This document shows positions 1 through 7,941 of a DNA stretch of 64,000 bases, piece by piece. The stretch is from NCBI GenBank assembly GCA_963835855.1, contig CAWIHA010000032.1:1-64000 (forward strand), given 5' to 3'. Each line of letters starts with the position of its first letter. Within the stretch, counting starts at the first letter, position 1. Source of the stretch: CAWIHA01 sp963835855. Lineage in GTDB: Bacteria; Acidobacteriota; Terriglobia; Bryobacterales; Bryobacteraceae. The position numbers and the translations under genes were made by a program. The notes beneath the pieces were generated by a model. The model saw only the letters and a list, made by a program, of their open reading frames with translations. It did no database searches and was not told the DNA's origin.

Positions 1-290
1 CAGGGGCAGAACCGTTGGGCATGGTTCTGGATCGCCTGGAAAATCGGTCGAATGGTTTCCTCGTTAACTGCGTAAACATGTCTTTTCCCTTGTTTTTTGA
101 GGGTTATGAGGTTGCATTCCAGGAGCGGTTTGAGGTTGTGGGAGATCATGCTTTGTTCCTGCCCGAGGGCTGCCGCGAGCTCGTTTACGCTCATGGGCGC
201 GTTCATTAACTGTTCGAGGGCGGCGAGTCGGGTGGGATTTGCGAGGTTGGTGAAAAATCGGTAGCAGATTTCTGTTAATCCTTTCTTCAT
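1..290 (-). CDS. ArsR/SmtB-family metalloregulator-like repressor, 3' end cut by window edge
   Basis: The reading frame begins at the ATG at 290 and runs off the window start, giving 96 visible residues. Residues 8-70 form a typical ArsR winged helix: a helix with the signature NPTRLAAL, then SVNELAAALGQ and the recognition helix QSMISHNLKPLLECNLI, followed by a beta-wing around KKQGKRHVYAV. ArsR-family proteins repress their own promoter and release DNA on binding metal or another signal. Cysteines at about residues 8, 72 and 94 are candidates for sensing, but no classic metal-box can be assigned. Two palindromic operator-like sites lie directly upstream at 312-347, which supports autoregulation. 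The regulated partner is not in the window. The codon use is AT-rich, like the rest of the first 13.7 kb. Confidence 0.85.
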   Translation of the reverse strand, partial: MKKGLTEICYRFFTNLANPTRLAALEQLMNAPMSVNELAAALGQEQSMISHNLKPLLECNLITLKKQGKRHVYAVNEETIRPIFQAIQNHAQRFCP

Positions 291-311
291 TTTGCGTGTT
301 CCGCCTGATTA

Positions 312-347
312 ATATGAATAACTATTCATATGAATAATGACTCATAT
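312..347. promoter_or_regulatory. Tandem ArsR-type operator overlapping the repressor promoter
   Basis: Positions 312-331 form a perfect 9-2-9 palindrome (half-site ATATGAATA). A second, slightly degenerate copy (ATATGAATAA / TGACTCATAT) occupies 328-347, so the two share a half-site. The half-site matches the ATATGAA-type sequences bound by ArsR/SmtB proteins. A TTTATATG-like TATA or -10 element reads on the minus strand at the far end of the array. Binding here would block transcription of the repressor gene that starts at 290, and could also act on anything rightward. Confidence 0.6.
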
Positions 348-436
348 AAACCTGTTGTGCAAAATACTCCCCAGACTAATTACGACTGATTCACATTTCT
401 TATAAACAGAAAATGGCTACAATAACCTGAAACACA

Positions 437-577
437 ATGTCGCTGAGAACTGTGCGGTGTCCAAGATGCGACGCCTCGGTTTCAATTTACATGCTCAACT
501 GTGACGTCTGCAAGTCACCGATTGCGCCAAACATAACGGCTGTAGCAGTTACAGAAAATGTGAGAAATTGGGTTTGA
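437..577 (+). CDS. Zinc-ribbon microprotein (46 aa)
   Basis: An ATG at 437 opens a 46-residue frame ending at TGA 575-577. It has two CxxC knuckles, CPRC at residues 8-11 and CDVC at about 28-31, separated by about 16 residues, the spacing of a small rubredoxin-like or treble-clef zinc ribbon. A TTATAAA element lies about 34 nt upstream of the start; I see no clear Shine-Dalgarno sequence. The function is unknown. The four paired cysteines in so short a frame are the only reason to believe it is coding. Confidence 0.4.
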   Translation: MSLRTVRCPRCDASVSIYMLNCDVCKSPIAPNITAVAVTENVRNWV

Positions 578-1017
578 CAGATTTTAAAATTTTTTAACTC
601 ATACCTTAGGGCAGTGTACTCTCTTTCAACCTATTTAATGTAATTAACAGTCCACATTTCCCTCAAACTCCCCAAGAACACAGGCAAGCATTTTTGGTAA
701 TAAGTTTTTTCTAACGCACCTAATTCAACTTCTGACTAAGGACAGTCTTCAAATGGGTTTACATAAGGGATCAAGAAACAGCGGCAGTGGAAGGCGGATT
801 TGAATATGTCAGAACCGACAAAGATGGCGCCAGTCTCTACAGAAAAGCTAAATAAAGACGTATGATGTGAATTATCGAAGCTGGTTGCTAGGCCAGAAGA
901 TTTCATGTATGGGCGGTCGTAGTCTAGTTTGGTCTAACACTCCGCTGTCGATATCGACATTAACTTTTTTCGCGTTTTTGCGTCCCTTTTTTTCTCTTTT
1001 GAAATGAAGCTGAACTG
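578..1017. other. AT-rich intergenic stretch, no gene supported
   Basis: No convincing start-bearing frame is present. A frame without an ATG at about 735-855 ends in a peptide-like segment (FEYVRTDKDGASLYRKAK) that may be a fragment of an older gene. I see no hairpin or repeat worth naming. Confidence 0.4.
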
Positions 1018-1329
1018 TTACGAAAACCTCATCGCGGCGTTTAGTGCTTTGAAGTACATTCCTATTCTGGTTCCGTAACAGTTGTAATAATGACCCCAGC
1101 AGCATTCATAACCTCTTGCAGATTCAGTTCGTTTACCATTCTTTTCATGGACAAAAACTATTACCCGTTCACCTGAATGTTGTCCACGTTTGGCTACGGT
1201 TGCCTTTGCAATGAAGGGCTTCCCTTCTATCTCCGTCTGCAGAGAAAGCTCACCTTTATTGTTCAAAGAATCCCACACTTTATCAAAATCACAATCTAAT
1301 CTCACATTTCCTTGATGCGGTTCAAACAT
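1018..1329 (-). CDS. Hypothetical protein (103 aa)
   Basis: The frame starts at ATG 1329 and encodes a balanced, acidic-to-neutral N-terminal half with alternating strands (KPFIAKATVAKRG, GERVIVFVHEK), consistent with a small beta-rich fold. The C-terminal half is rich in Cys, Tyr and His (CCWGHYYNCYGTR at about residues 76-88), which could bind metal. I do not recognise a family. The overlapping frame at 872-1105 is Lys/Arg-rich and probably a shadow. It stands alone on the minus strand, with several hundred bases of AT-rich DNA on each side. Confidence 0.45.
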   Translation of the reverse strand: MFEPHQGNVRLDCDFDKVWDSLNNKGELSLQTEIEGKPFIAKATVAKRGQHSGERVIVFVHEKNGKRTESARGYECCWGHYYNCYGTRIGMYFKALNAAMRFS

Positions 1330-1698
1330 AATTTGGCGCCTTAATCCTTCTTACCCATTAACGAATATTAGCTTTTCAGGGACGAAAAAATCCTAGACCA
1401 AAAAACTGTTTCAATAGGTTTTTATCTTCTCGGGTGAGAAATCTCCCGCTTAATTCCTTTTTTGCTTCTAGCACATTTTATGAAAGGTCGTTTGTAGATT
1501 GGTTACTTAACTGTTGATACCGACATCAGATTCGTAACGTTTTGACAGCTTCCTTTTTTCTATTAAATTCTGAGGATAAAAACAATCATGGCTCAATCAA
1601 AGATTGGATAAATCGATAAAGGCAAACCTTGACTTCAAGTATAATCGCCACCAAAGCTCTTATTGGTTTGCCGCAAAGTTCTCGTAAATAGGGCACTG
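1330..1698. other. Intergenic region with a wide inverted repeat
   Basis: This AT-rich stretch has no supported gene. Perfect 8-bp arms GGCAAACC (1621-1628) and GGTTTGCC (1665-1672), separated by 36 nt, lie just past the stop codon of the proteasome-like gene that ends at 1699. They could form a 3'-end hairpin of that transcript. No T-run follows on the minus strand, so calling it a terminator is weak. Confidence 0.3.
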
Positions 1699-2469
1699 TT
1701 ATATTAGTTTTGATAATTCTCCATTTTCAAGTTTGGTCTTAAAGCGACTTTTGAACTCGATGTCCTGTGTAGAAAGCAGCCTCCACACAAGTCTGAGCGT
1801 TTCGGATCTCAACCTTACATTTTCTAGTTCAAGATTCTCTATAGGAGTAAATGCTTTCCCGCCCATATTAAGCATCATTTGAATCGAGCCGCCAACAAAA
1901 GGATCGACTTCTGCGACCTGATAAATAAGAAAAGAAGCCAGTTCCATCAACTGCAACATAGTAAAATCAGAGGAATAGAACTGTCTAAGTAATAAATTAC
2001 CTCCGGTAGAAAATCCACAACCTACGCAACAATACCCGGGACTATTATCCACTCTAAATGGAATGCCGTCTCCTTGAACTTGATATAATCTAACATTTTT
2101 TTCGTCAGAAAAGCTCAAGATTAACTCAAGACCGCCCTCCTTAATCACATCTTGGTGTTTTGCGGCTACCATTCTAAGGTATGGTTCAGCTTTGGTGTGC
2201 GCAAAGTCATCAAAATATTCACAAGATAATTCGCTCTCAGTAGTTGTCGAAAGATATTCTTCGAATGACTTAGTCAATCCATGAATAGCATATCTTGCTA
2301 GACTTAACGAGCCCGCACCTGCTACAATAAATGGATAGTTCCGTATTCCGAAGATTTTTCGCACAGGACTCTTAACATTAGAGCTTACTTGCGTATCAGA
2401 AGTTATAACGACGCCATCTTCTTTTCCGCCTTTAACAAGTTTTCCTTTGAGGGCCACAATAAGGGTCAA
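1699..2469 (-). CDS. Proteasome beta-subunit-like Ntn hydrolase
   Basis: The start is a TTG at 2469, so the protein begins Met-Thr-Leu-Ile-Val-Ala; removal of Met would expose a Thr nucleophile as in 20S beta subunits. Further beta-subunit landmarks are VVITSDTQVSS (its Asp, residue 24 counted from the Thr, corresponds to proteasome Asp17 after a short insertion), VRKIFGI (Lys corresponding to Lys33) and YPFIVAGAGSLS, which matches the Gly-rich strand after the active site. The length of 256 aa includes a C-terminal extension of about 50 residues, rich in Leu and Glu. It has no propeptide, unlike classic beta subunits and like HslV or Anbu-type proteins. It lies 28 bp downstream of a PD-(D/E)XK nuclease gene on the same strand, so the two are probably co-transcribed. 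The fold is confident; substrate and role are unknown. Confidence 0.72.
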   Translation of the reverse strand: MTLIVALKGKLVKGGKEDGVVITSDTQVSSNVKSPVRKIFGIRNYPFIVAGAGSLSLARYAIHGLTKSFEEYLSTTTESELSCEYFDDFAHTKAEPYLRMVAAKHQDVIKEGGLELILSFSDEKNVRLYQVQGDGIPFRVDNSPGYCCVGCGFSTGGNLLLRQFYSSDFTMLQLMELASFLIYQVAEVDPFVGGSIQMMLNMGGKAFTPIENLELENVRLRSETLRLVWRLLSTQDIEFKSRFKTKLENGELSKLI

Positions 2470-2497
2470 GTTCTCACATCGCTCCCTGAATCAAGAA

Positions 2498-3373
2498 TTA
2501 TGGGCAAATCGGAAATCTTCGGTCAATCAAATGGTAAGTCCGTAGCATACCGCATAGTTCCTCATTATCGAACGGCTGAATACCAAGATTCTTTGCAAGC
2601 TGTTTCAGCTCGTCAGTCCATTTGTAGCAGGCAAATATCCATGCCGTTATTTCCAAATTGTAACTAAAATCAAGGGACGCTCTTTCATACTTTTCTTTAA
2701 TCAATTTTACTTTACCCGAAAAGCTTGTAATATCTTCTTGACAAATTGTTGTTTTAGTCTCTATGATTAGAACTTGTTTCTTAATTAATCGGCCATTCCC
2801 AAATGGCGACGTAGTTTGGTTTTTTTCACCTAAATAATCAACCTCTATATCCTTGTTGGAATGACGAATAATATTCGGGCTATTTACATAGCCCATTTGT
2901 TCTGCCAAGTCGGGAGCGACTTCCCTTTCAAGTCTTCTGCCGATTAGTTCGTTGGAAGAGACTTCCCGCATGACAGATAGTTTCTCATATGCAGGAGCAG
3001 CCTTTTTTCCAACTTGAAAAAGGGCTTCCTCAAAATTATTGATACAAGACTGGAACGAACTCTTTATTTGATTTGGGAGAATATCGCCTATTTTTTCCAG
3101 ATCAATTTGAAGCTTTCGAATATCTTTCTGAACGATTTCTGCGTTAAGATATGGTTGACTTCGATGTTGAGCAGTTGAAAATTCCTCTGCTAATCCAAAA
3201 AGTTTAGAGTCTTGCGTTTGTTCGGCAAGGCTATGAATATCTGACACAACTCTATTGTAAGCTTCAATTTTCTCCTCGGGTTCCCGTATCTGTTCTAAAT
3301 GTGACAGTTCTCGCAAAATCTCAGATATTTTTATCCTTTGAGGTTTATCCATTCTATCATTCATGCCGCTCAT
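2498..3373 (-). CDS. PD-(D/E)XK nuclease-like protein with helical N-terminus
   Basis: The 291-residue protein has a helical, coiled-coil-prone N-terminal half (residues 15-135). A C-terminal restriction-endonuclease-like core follows: helix GRRLEREVAPDLAEQMGY with Glu149, then IEVDYLG with Asp179, then VLIIETKT with the E-x-K pair at 205-207. This D...ExK order is the standard metal-binding site of Mrr-, Holliday-resolvase- and DUF3782-like nucleases. The start could be the ATG at 3373 or an in-frame Met a few codons later; neither has a good Shine-Dalgarno sequence. It is the first gene of a two-gene unit with the proteasome-like Ntn hydrolase. I infer a nucleic-acid-cutting effector whose activity or abundance may be controlled by the protease. 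Confidence 0.65.
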   Translation of the reverse strand: MSGMNDRMDKPQRIKISEILRELSHLEQIREPEEKIEAYNRVVSDIHSLAEQTQDSKLFGLAEEFSTAQHRSQPYLNAEIVQKDIRKLQIDLEKIGDILPNQIKSSFQSCINNFEEALFQVGKKAAPAYEKLSVMREVSSNELIGRRLEREVAPDLAEQMGYVNSPNIIRHSNKDIEVDYLGEKNQTTSPFGNGRLIKKQVLIIETKTTICQEDITSFSGKVKLIKEKYERASLDFSYNLEITAWIFACYKWTDELKQLAKNLGIQPFDNEELCGMLRTYHLIDRRFPICP

Positions 3374-3609
3374 GTTTTTAATTAGCGATCACTTGGTAAA
3401 TATGACTTTCGCAAAAGAGTAGCGCTAAGATACGCCAACTAAACATGCAACAACAACACAAATTAAGCTAAGGATTAATCAAAAGTTTTTTATCTGTAAT
3501 CGGTAATATTGCAATCGTTGTCTTGCTTTGTGTTGTCTTGGCAGCGTATCCTCTAACCGATAGGTTGCTTTTGTTGTCTAACTCCCTAGTGAGAGGCCAA
3601 AACGTTTGA

Positions 3610-3960
3610 AGGAAAATTGCAATTCAATGGGGGCGACCCATTGCGGATTCGGTTACTAGACGCCTAGAATTGCTAAAGCTTGAAGGATTGGCCTTTTCTC
3701 AAGTTGAAATTGTGAAGGAATTAAGCGTAAAATGTGCATGCTCTGAACGTACTGTGTATAGTGATTTTGAAACCCGCGACAGCTGGCAGGCCAGTCTGCA
3801 GAGCGGCACCAAGCCAAACGAGGTTTTGCTGAAGGTGTTTATAAATGGTGCAAGGGTGGGATTTGAGCCCAAGAGAAAGTGGAGATATCGCCCCAAAATT
3901 TTTTTCCTTTTTAGGCTTACTCGATTGGTTACTTGGGTCAAATTAGTTATTTCACGTTGA
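3610..3960 (+). CDS. Helix-turn-helix protein, possibly a fragment
   Basis: The open frame runs from after a stop at 3607 to 3960, with only non-ATG possible starts (ATT 3616, TTG 3670). Its first part, from RRLELLKLEGL through QVEIVKELSVK to CSERTVYSDFETR, is a clear helix-turn-helix of the kind found in small transcription factors. After about residue 75 the frame runs into the tRNA-3'-end-like element at 3846, which it merely translates (VGFEPKRKWRYRP). The original gene may therefore have been truncated by that element. It lies between the nuclease/protease operon and the HEPN-like gene. Confidence 0.35.
   Translation, partial: RKIAIQWGRPIADSVTRRLELLKLEGLAFSQVEIVKELSVKCACSERTVYSDFETRDSWQASLQSGTKPNEVLLKVFINGARVGFEPKRKWRYRPKIFFLFRLTRLVTWVKLVISR
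3846..3908 (-). repeat. tRNA-3'-end-like element, copy A
   Basis: Read on the minus strand, this segment resembles the 3' part of a tRNA. It has a T-arm-like hairpin with loop CTCAAAT between TGGG and CCCA, a short acceptor-like stretch, and CCA at the end (3846-3848 on the plus strand). On the plus strand the tRNA-like part is followed by GATATCGCCCC and a run of T. Related copies lie at 6829 (B) and 7942 (C). Confidence 0.4.
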
Positions 3961-4055
3961 TTGACTTTACTACCAGCAAAACAATTCTATCGGAAGAGTG
4001 ATATGGCAAACCTTTCAATAACTAAAACCAATACGATTCCTTAAAGTGAGAAGTA

Positions 4056-5000
4056 ATGGATGAGAAAGAAGCGATACGCAGACTTGTGTTCATAAAATAC
4101 TTGTACAATCTTGGGATTGAACAAAGTGAAAAGCCAGAACCATTTTCCTGGACATCAATTCTTACATTACATGATGCGGTGGAATTGTTTCTTATGTTGG
4201 CTGCAGAAAAGCTTGGAATTTCTGAGAAGACGTTATTAGACCTTAGATTTGCGAAATACTGGGATAATATCAACCCGAAACTCAAAGACCTAGGTAAAGG
4301 GGAATTAACCCAAAGAATCGCTATGGAAAAGCTGAATGAGGTCAGAGTAGCATTCAAACATCATGGGACGGAACCTCATTCCGACGCTATTAATAGCGCT
4401 AAGGTCAACGTTGATGATTTTCTTAACGAGAATACGCTCGCGATTTTTGGAGTAAAATTCTCTGATATTTCGCTCATTGATTTAGTTCAGCTTGAGACGG
4501 CAAAGGCCAGTTTAAAGGAAGCCACGACACTGAAGAATAAGGACGTCGAAGCTGCCATTGACAACATTGCGATTTCATTTAATCAAATTGTTGACGATTA
4601 TGTGGATAGGAAACGAGACAGCCATGGACAGTCAATGTTCGACTTAATTAATGTTGGTGGCTGGGACAGGATTGACGGGACAGACAAGAAGCTGGCAAGT
4701 TCAGTGATAGATGCTTTTCGTGTTTTGGGCAGAGGGTTAGACCAACTGAACGAGAAAATGAAGGTAATAGCTTTAGGCTTAGACTACCGCAAATTTTTAC
4801 GCTTTGAAGCATTAACTGCAAGAGAAGTAGGCCGATGGAACGGGAAATATGCTATCCAAAGACTAGGACCGAGAATTGATGGCAAACTGGCAGAGGAAGA
4901 TATCCAGTTCTGCATAAATTTTGTCATAGAGTGCGCAGTTACCCTAGAAGAAAACGATTTCAAGTTTGCCCCGAAGAAGTATAAGTTCTTTGAATTGTAG
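4056..5000 (+). CDS. HEPN-like protein (314 aa), function unknown
   Basis: The gene starts at ATG 4056. The N-terminal 105 residues are all-helical, with a hydrophobic helix (LTLHDAVELFLMLAAEKLG) followed by the segment NEVRVAFKHHG. This contains Arg97-x4-His102, the R-x4-6-H signature of HEPN RNase domains. The C-terminal 200 residues are helical and unrecognised. HEPN domains act as RNases or nucleotidyltransferase partners in toxin-antitoxin and abortive-infection systems. The gene is followed 86 bp later by the metallophosphoesterase/exonuclease fusion on the same strand. The family call rests on one motif and helix pattern, so it is tentative; the coding call is firm. Confidence 0.6.
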   Translation: MDEKEAIRRLVFIKYLYNLGIEQSEKPEPFSWTSILTLHDAVELFLMLAAEKLGISEKTLLDLRFAKYWDNINPKLKDLGKGELTQRIAMEKLNEVRVAFKHHGTEPHSDAINSAKVNVDDFLNENTLAIFGVKFSDISLIDLVQLETAKASLKEATTLKNKDVEAAIDNIAISFNQIVDDYVDRKRDSHGQSMFDLINVGGWDRIDGTDKKLASSVIDAFRVLGRGLDQLNEKMKVIALGLDYRKFLRFEALTAREVGRWNGKYAIQRLGPRIDGKLAEEDIQFCINFVIECAVTLEENDFKFAPKKYKFFEL

Positions 5001-5086
5001 CTATATTATTTCTTTGCCGATCCCGTGTCATCGTGTAGCTTAGAAAGAAATATGTGTAACTTTGGAGTAACAAAATTGAGTGGCTA

Positions 5087-6685
5087 ATGCGGTTAATGTG
5101 TTTTTCCGATTGGAGAGTCCAACCGATTGAGGGCATTTACAGGTTTCTGGGCACTTTAGATCCCAAGCCTGACGTTATTCTATATGCTGGTGATGACATA
5201 CATCGATTCCAACGAGACGGCATCAACCATTTTTCTGAACTCGCACGCTTCAGCAACCAACATTACACCCTTGCCGTCGCTGGCAACGACGACGATGAAT
5301 TGTTCAAAGCGGTTTTCAGAGCGGAATATGTCCATGACCTCCACGAATCACCGGTTGCAATAGGCGATTTTGCTTTCTTAGGTTCGGAAGGTTCGACCTC
5401 GGGTCCAGCCGTAATTAAGCACACGGAGGAAGAGGTCAAGAATCAGCTGTGCGAACAACTGAATGCTGTCAAAGGCAAAACGATCATTGTATTATCGCAC
5501 GCTCCGCCTTATGGAACGTTGGATTTAGGAATAAGATTCGCCAATCCACAAGCTGGTGTAGCGCATATCGGTTCAAAAGCATTAAGAGACTTCATTCAGA
5601 AAACCCAGCCAGCGCTTGTTGTTTGCGGTCACAGTCACTCACAGGGACGTCAAGTTTCGTATTCGGGCAGAACAACCGTCCTGAACATCGCTTCGCATGA
5701 TTCGCCTGGCTCAACGGGGAATTTCGCTGTAGTGGATATCGAACCTAAAGCAGGCTCAAGCGTGAGATTCTACAATACTGAAGACCTTATTCCGGCGGAT
5801 TCTCTCCTGAATGTACATGGAGTTGGTCCTTCATTTAATTCTGCTCTGTCCGAAGTTGGTATCAAGACAATTGATCAACTACTTGAAGCGCCAGACATTT
5901 ACAAAATTGCCGATGCCTCAGGGGTTCCATTTGCGACTGTCAATAGGATAAAGGCAAAGGCAAAAGCTCTCAAAGAAGACAAGCCATTCAAGCTCAGAGA
6001 TTTCGAGCCGGTTGTAGGAAACGTTATCTTCTTTGACATTGAAACAGACGTTGCTTGTGAACGGGTCTGGACGATTGGTGCTTATTCAAGAAATGAGTTC
6101 ACCCGTTTCTATGCCGACAATTGGCAAGAAGAACAATCCATGTTAAGGGATTTCCTGGAATATTTGAAACTTAACCCACATTCTGTGCTTGTGTCTTTTT
6201 CCGGAACAAACTTTGACCGAAATGTCCTGGAGAAGGCTTTGAGGAGATTGCAATTGGACTACAAGTCGTTTCTCAGCTGTAGGCACGTGGATCTCGCATC
6301 ACAAATCAAGGAATGCTTCATCTTCCCTAACCAGAGTTATGCCCTAAAAGACCTCGCTGCCCATCTCGGTTACAAATTCAAGTACCCGGACCTTGACGGA
6401 TTTTTAGTAGCTCTTGAGTACCAACGTCACGTAATTGATGGAATACCTCTAAACCAAATGCTTCTTGAATATAATGAGGACGATGTCAAATCCTTGCCTT
6501 TCATGATTAACCATTTGGCAAAGCTCAACCAAGAGTGCAACGCAACTTCAATCGCAGAAATATCAATCACTGACAGACAGAAAGCATATCGTGAATTCAT
6601 TGAAGGTCTAAAGAAACAAAGGGTAACAGGCGCGGAGTATAGAGAAAAAGTTGCAGATTGGAGTAGAAACCACCAACTAAATTGA
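5087..6685 (+). CDS. Metallophosphoesterase - HhH - DEDD exonuclease fusion
   Basis: The 532-residue protein has three parts. Residues 1-230 are a calcineurin-like metallophosphoesterase with SDWR (7-10), GDDIH (35-39), GNDD (66-69), LSHAPP (136-141) and GHSHSQ (181-186). Motif I has Arg where DxH is usual. Residues 240-295 contain a helix-hairpin-helix (LLNVHGVGPSFNSALSEVGI) that would bind DNA. Residues 310-480 are an RNase H-fold DEDD exonuclease: FFDIETD (D317, E319), FSGTNFDRNVL (D377) and YNEDDV (462-467), resembling the YprB/TM0106 type. Known relatives of the separate domains degrade or process nucleic acids; the fusion suggests a DNA-repair or phage-DNA-degrading enzyme with two metal centres. 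It is downstream of the HEPN-like gene, and element B follows it. The domain calls are confident; the biological role is inferred. Confidence 0.8.
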   Translation: MRLMCFSDWRVQPIEGIYRFLGTLDPKPDVILYAGDDIHRFQRDGINHFSELARFSNQHYTLAVAGNDDDELFKAVFRAEYVHDLHESPVAIGDFAFLGSEGSTSGPAVIKHTEEEVKNQLCEQLNAVKGKTIIVLSHAPPYGTLDLGIRFANPQAGVAHIGSKALRDFIQKTQPALVVCGHSHSQGRQVSYSGRTTVLNIASHDSPGSTGNFAVVDIEPKAGSSVRFYNTEDLIPADSLLNVHGVGPSFNSALSEVGIKTIDQLLEAPDIYKIADASGVPFATVNRIKAKAKALKEDKPFKLRDFEPVVGNVIFFDIETDVACERVWTIGAYSRNEFTRFYADNWQEEQSMLRDFLEYLKLNPHSVLVSFSGTNFDRNVLEKALRRLQLDYKSFLSCRHVDLASQIKECFIFPNQSYALKDLAAHLGYKFKYPDLDGFLVALEYQRHVIDGIPLNQMLLEYNEDDVKSLPFMINHLAKLNQECNATSIAEISITDRQKAYREFIEGLKKQRVTGAEYREKVADWSRNHQLN

Positions 6686-6828
6686 CTTTTTGCCCTTCAT
6701 CTCTTTGCAAAAGCAAGGTTTGCGGTGACTTTGCTTGTTGGCTGTTCTATGGAAACTTGGGTAAACCAAGTATGATGTAGTAATTGATTCACCCCAAAAT
6801 TTTGTAGAACAGTGGTTGCTGCGATAAT

Positions 6829-6905
6829 TGGTACAGTGGGGATTTTGAACCCTCACCAAAGTAGAGGTTTTACCCGCACAACCTTTTTTCCCCTTTTTTT
6901 GCACA
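6829..6905 (-). repeat. tRNA-3'-end-like element, copy B
   Basis: On the minus strand it ends in ACCA after a T-arm-like segment (GTGAGGG, loop TTCAAAA, TCCCCAC). On the plus strand it is followed by AAAGTAGAGGTTTTACCCG and two long T-runs. The order of parts matches copies A and C, although the sequence has diverged. It lies between the nuclease fusion and the 297-residue gene. Confidence 0.4.
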
Positions 6906-6951
6906 CGACAAAACAGATAAGCCAAACCTTCTTCTTAGTATTGGAGTTCCT

Positions 6952-7845
6952 ATGTCTGATGCAGCGTCTATTGCTATAACTGAACTTACACCTCCCGTCC
7001 TAAGTGTAGTAGTCGAATATTACGCTAGGCGCGCGCTAAGAAATAGAGAGAAATTTGAGCAAAACAAACAATATGTTAGAACGCTGTTCGGCTCCGCTCT
7101 GTACCCCTCCCAAGTAATAATGCCACAAAAGGATTTCTACCTTAAGGATAACCCCTCTGGACCGATGACGCTGAAGAGTGCGAGAATTGCATATAAAGCC
7201 ATCATTAACCAGATTCAAGCTCCATTTTCTGAGAAAGTACGTCGGATGATGAAGGGGAAGCAGTTAGATTATGAAAAAAACCTTTTCACCGTTGGATCAA
7301 GAACCGCAAATCAGGTCGTCGCTGACGAATTTGACGAATGGAAGAAACGTCTAAATCTCAGATGGACAGTCGCGGATCCTGAGAACAAAGATGACCAAGT
7401 ATTCCGCTTCTCAGGCGGAAAACGATATTCCAGACCGAATTTCAGAATATATGATGACAAAGAAGAAAAATATCTTGGAATAAGAACAATGGAAAAATGG
7501 GACAAAGGTCGAGAAGGAAAAGAATTACCAGGAAACTATCCTTTCATTGCAAATGACTATCTTCTAATAACAAAGGGACCCAGTGGCCGAGCACTCGAAA
7601 GGAAAATGTGCCTGCATCATGTAAACTTTGGAGGGCTTCATGGTGTTGGCACAAGAGCCACTGAGGATTTTTTAAGACATACGGAATGGTTACGGAAAAC
7701 GTCTGAGGAGGCTGCAGAGGCTGAATTCTTCCAGATTCTTCTTCCCATAAAAACAGTATTCCACGATTATGGGAGACGCGAAAGCAAACCTCTTAATTTT
7801 GGAGACCCAGAAGTCCATGTACTTCAGCGAAAAGAACAGAAGTAA
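6952..7845 (+). CDS. Unrecognised 297-aa protein of the defence-like island
   Basis: The ATG at 6952 has a TTGGAG box about 7-12 nt upstream. The protein is soluble-looking. Two segments look conserved: NLFTVGSRTANQVVADEF near residues 104-121, and DYLLITKGPSG followed by LHHVNFGGLHGVGTRATEDFL near residues 204-243. That spacing (a Gly-Ser/Asn strand-loop, then a strand, then a GLHG-GT loop before a helix) is reminiscent of uncharacterised Rossmann-like sensor domains, but I cannot name the family. It is flanked by elements B and C, so it looks like a one-gene cassette. Confidence 0.6.
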   Translation: MSDAASIAITELTPPVLSVVVEYYARRALRNREKFEQNKQYVRTLFGSALYPSQVIMPQKDFYLKDNPSGPMTLKSARIAYKAIINQIQAPFSEKVRRMMKGKQLDYEKNLFTVGSRTANQVVADEFDEWKKRLNLRWTVADPENKDDQVFRFSGGKRYSRPNFRIYDDKEEKYLGIRTMEKWDKGREGKELPGNYPFIANDYLLITKGPSGRALERKMCLHHVNFGGLHGVGTRATEDFLRHTEWLRKTSEEAAEAEFFQILLPIKTVFHDYGRRESKPLNFGDPEVHVLQRKEQK

Positions 7846-7941
7846 CTTAGTGCGCCTATGAAATAAGGATTGTAGGATACCGTAAAATCGCATTGAATAC
7901 CTTAGAATTTTCTATAGGACACTAGTCGTTGCAGACGGAAC

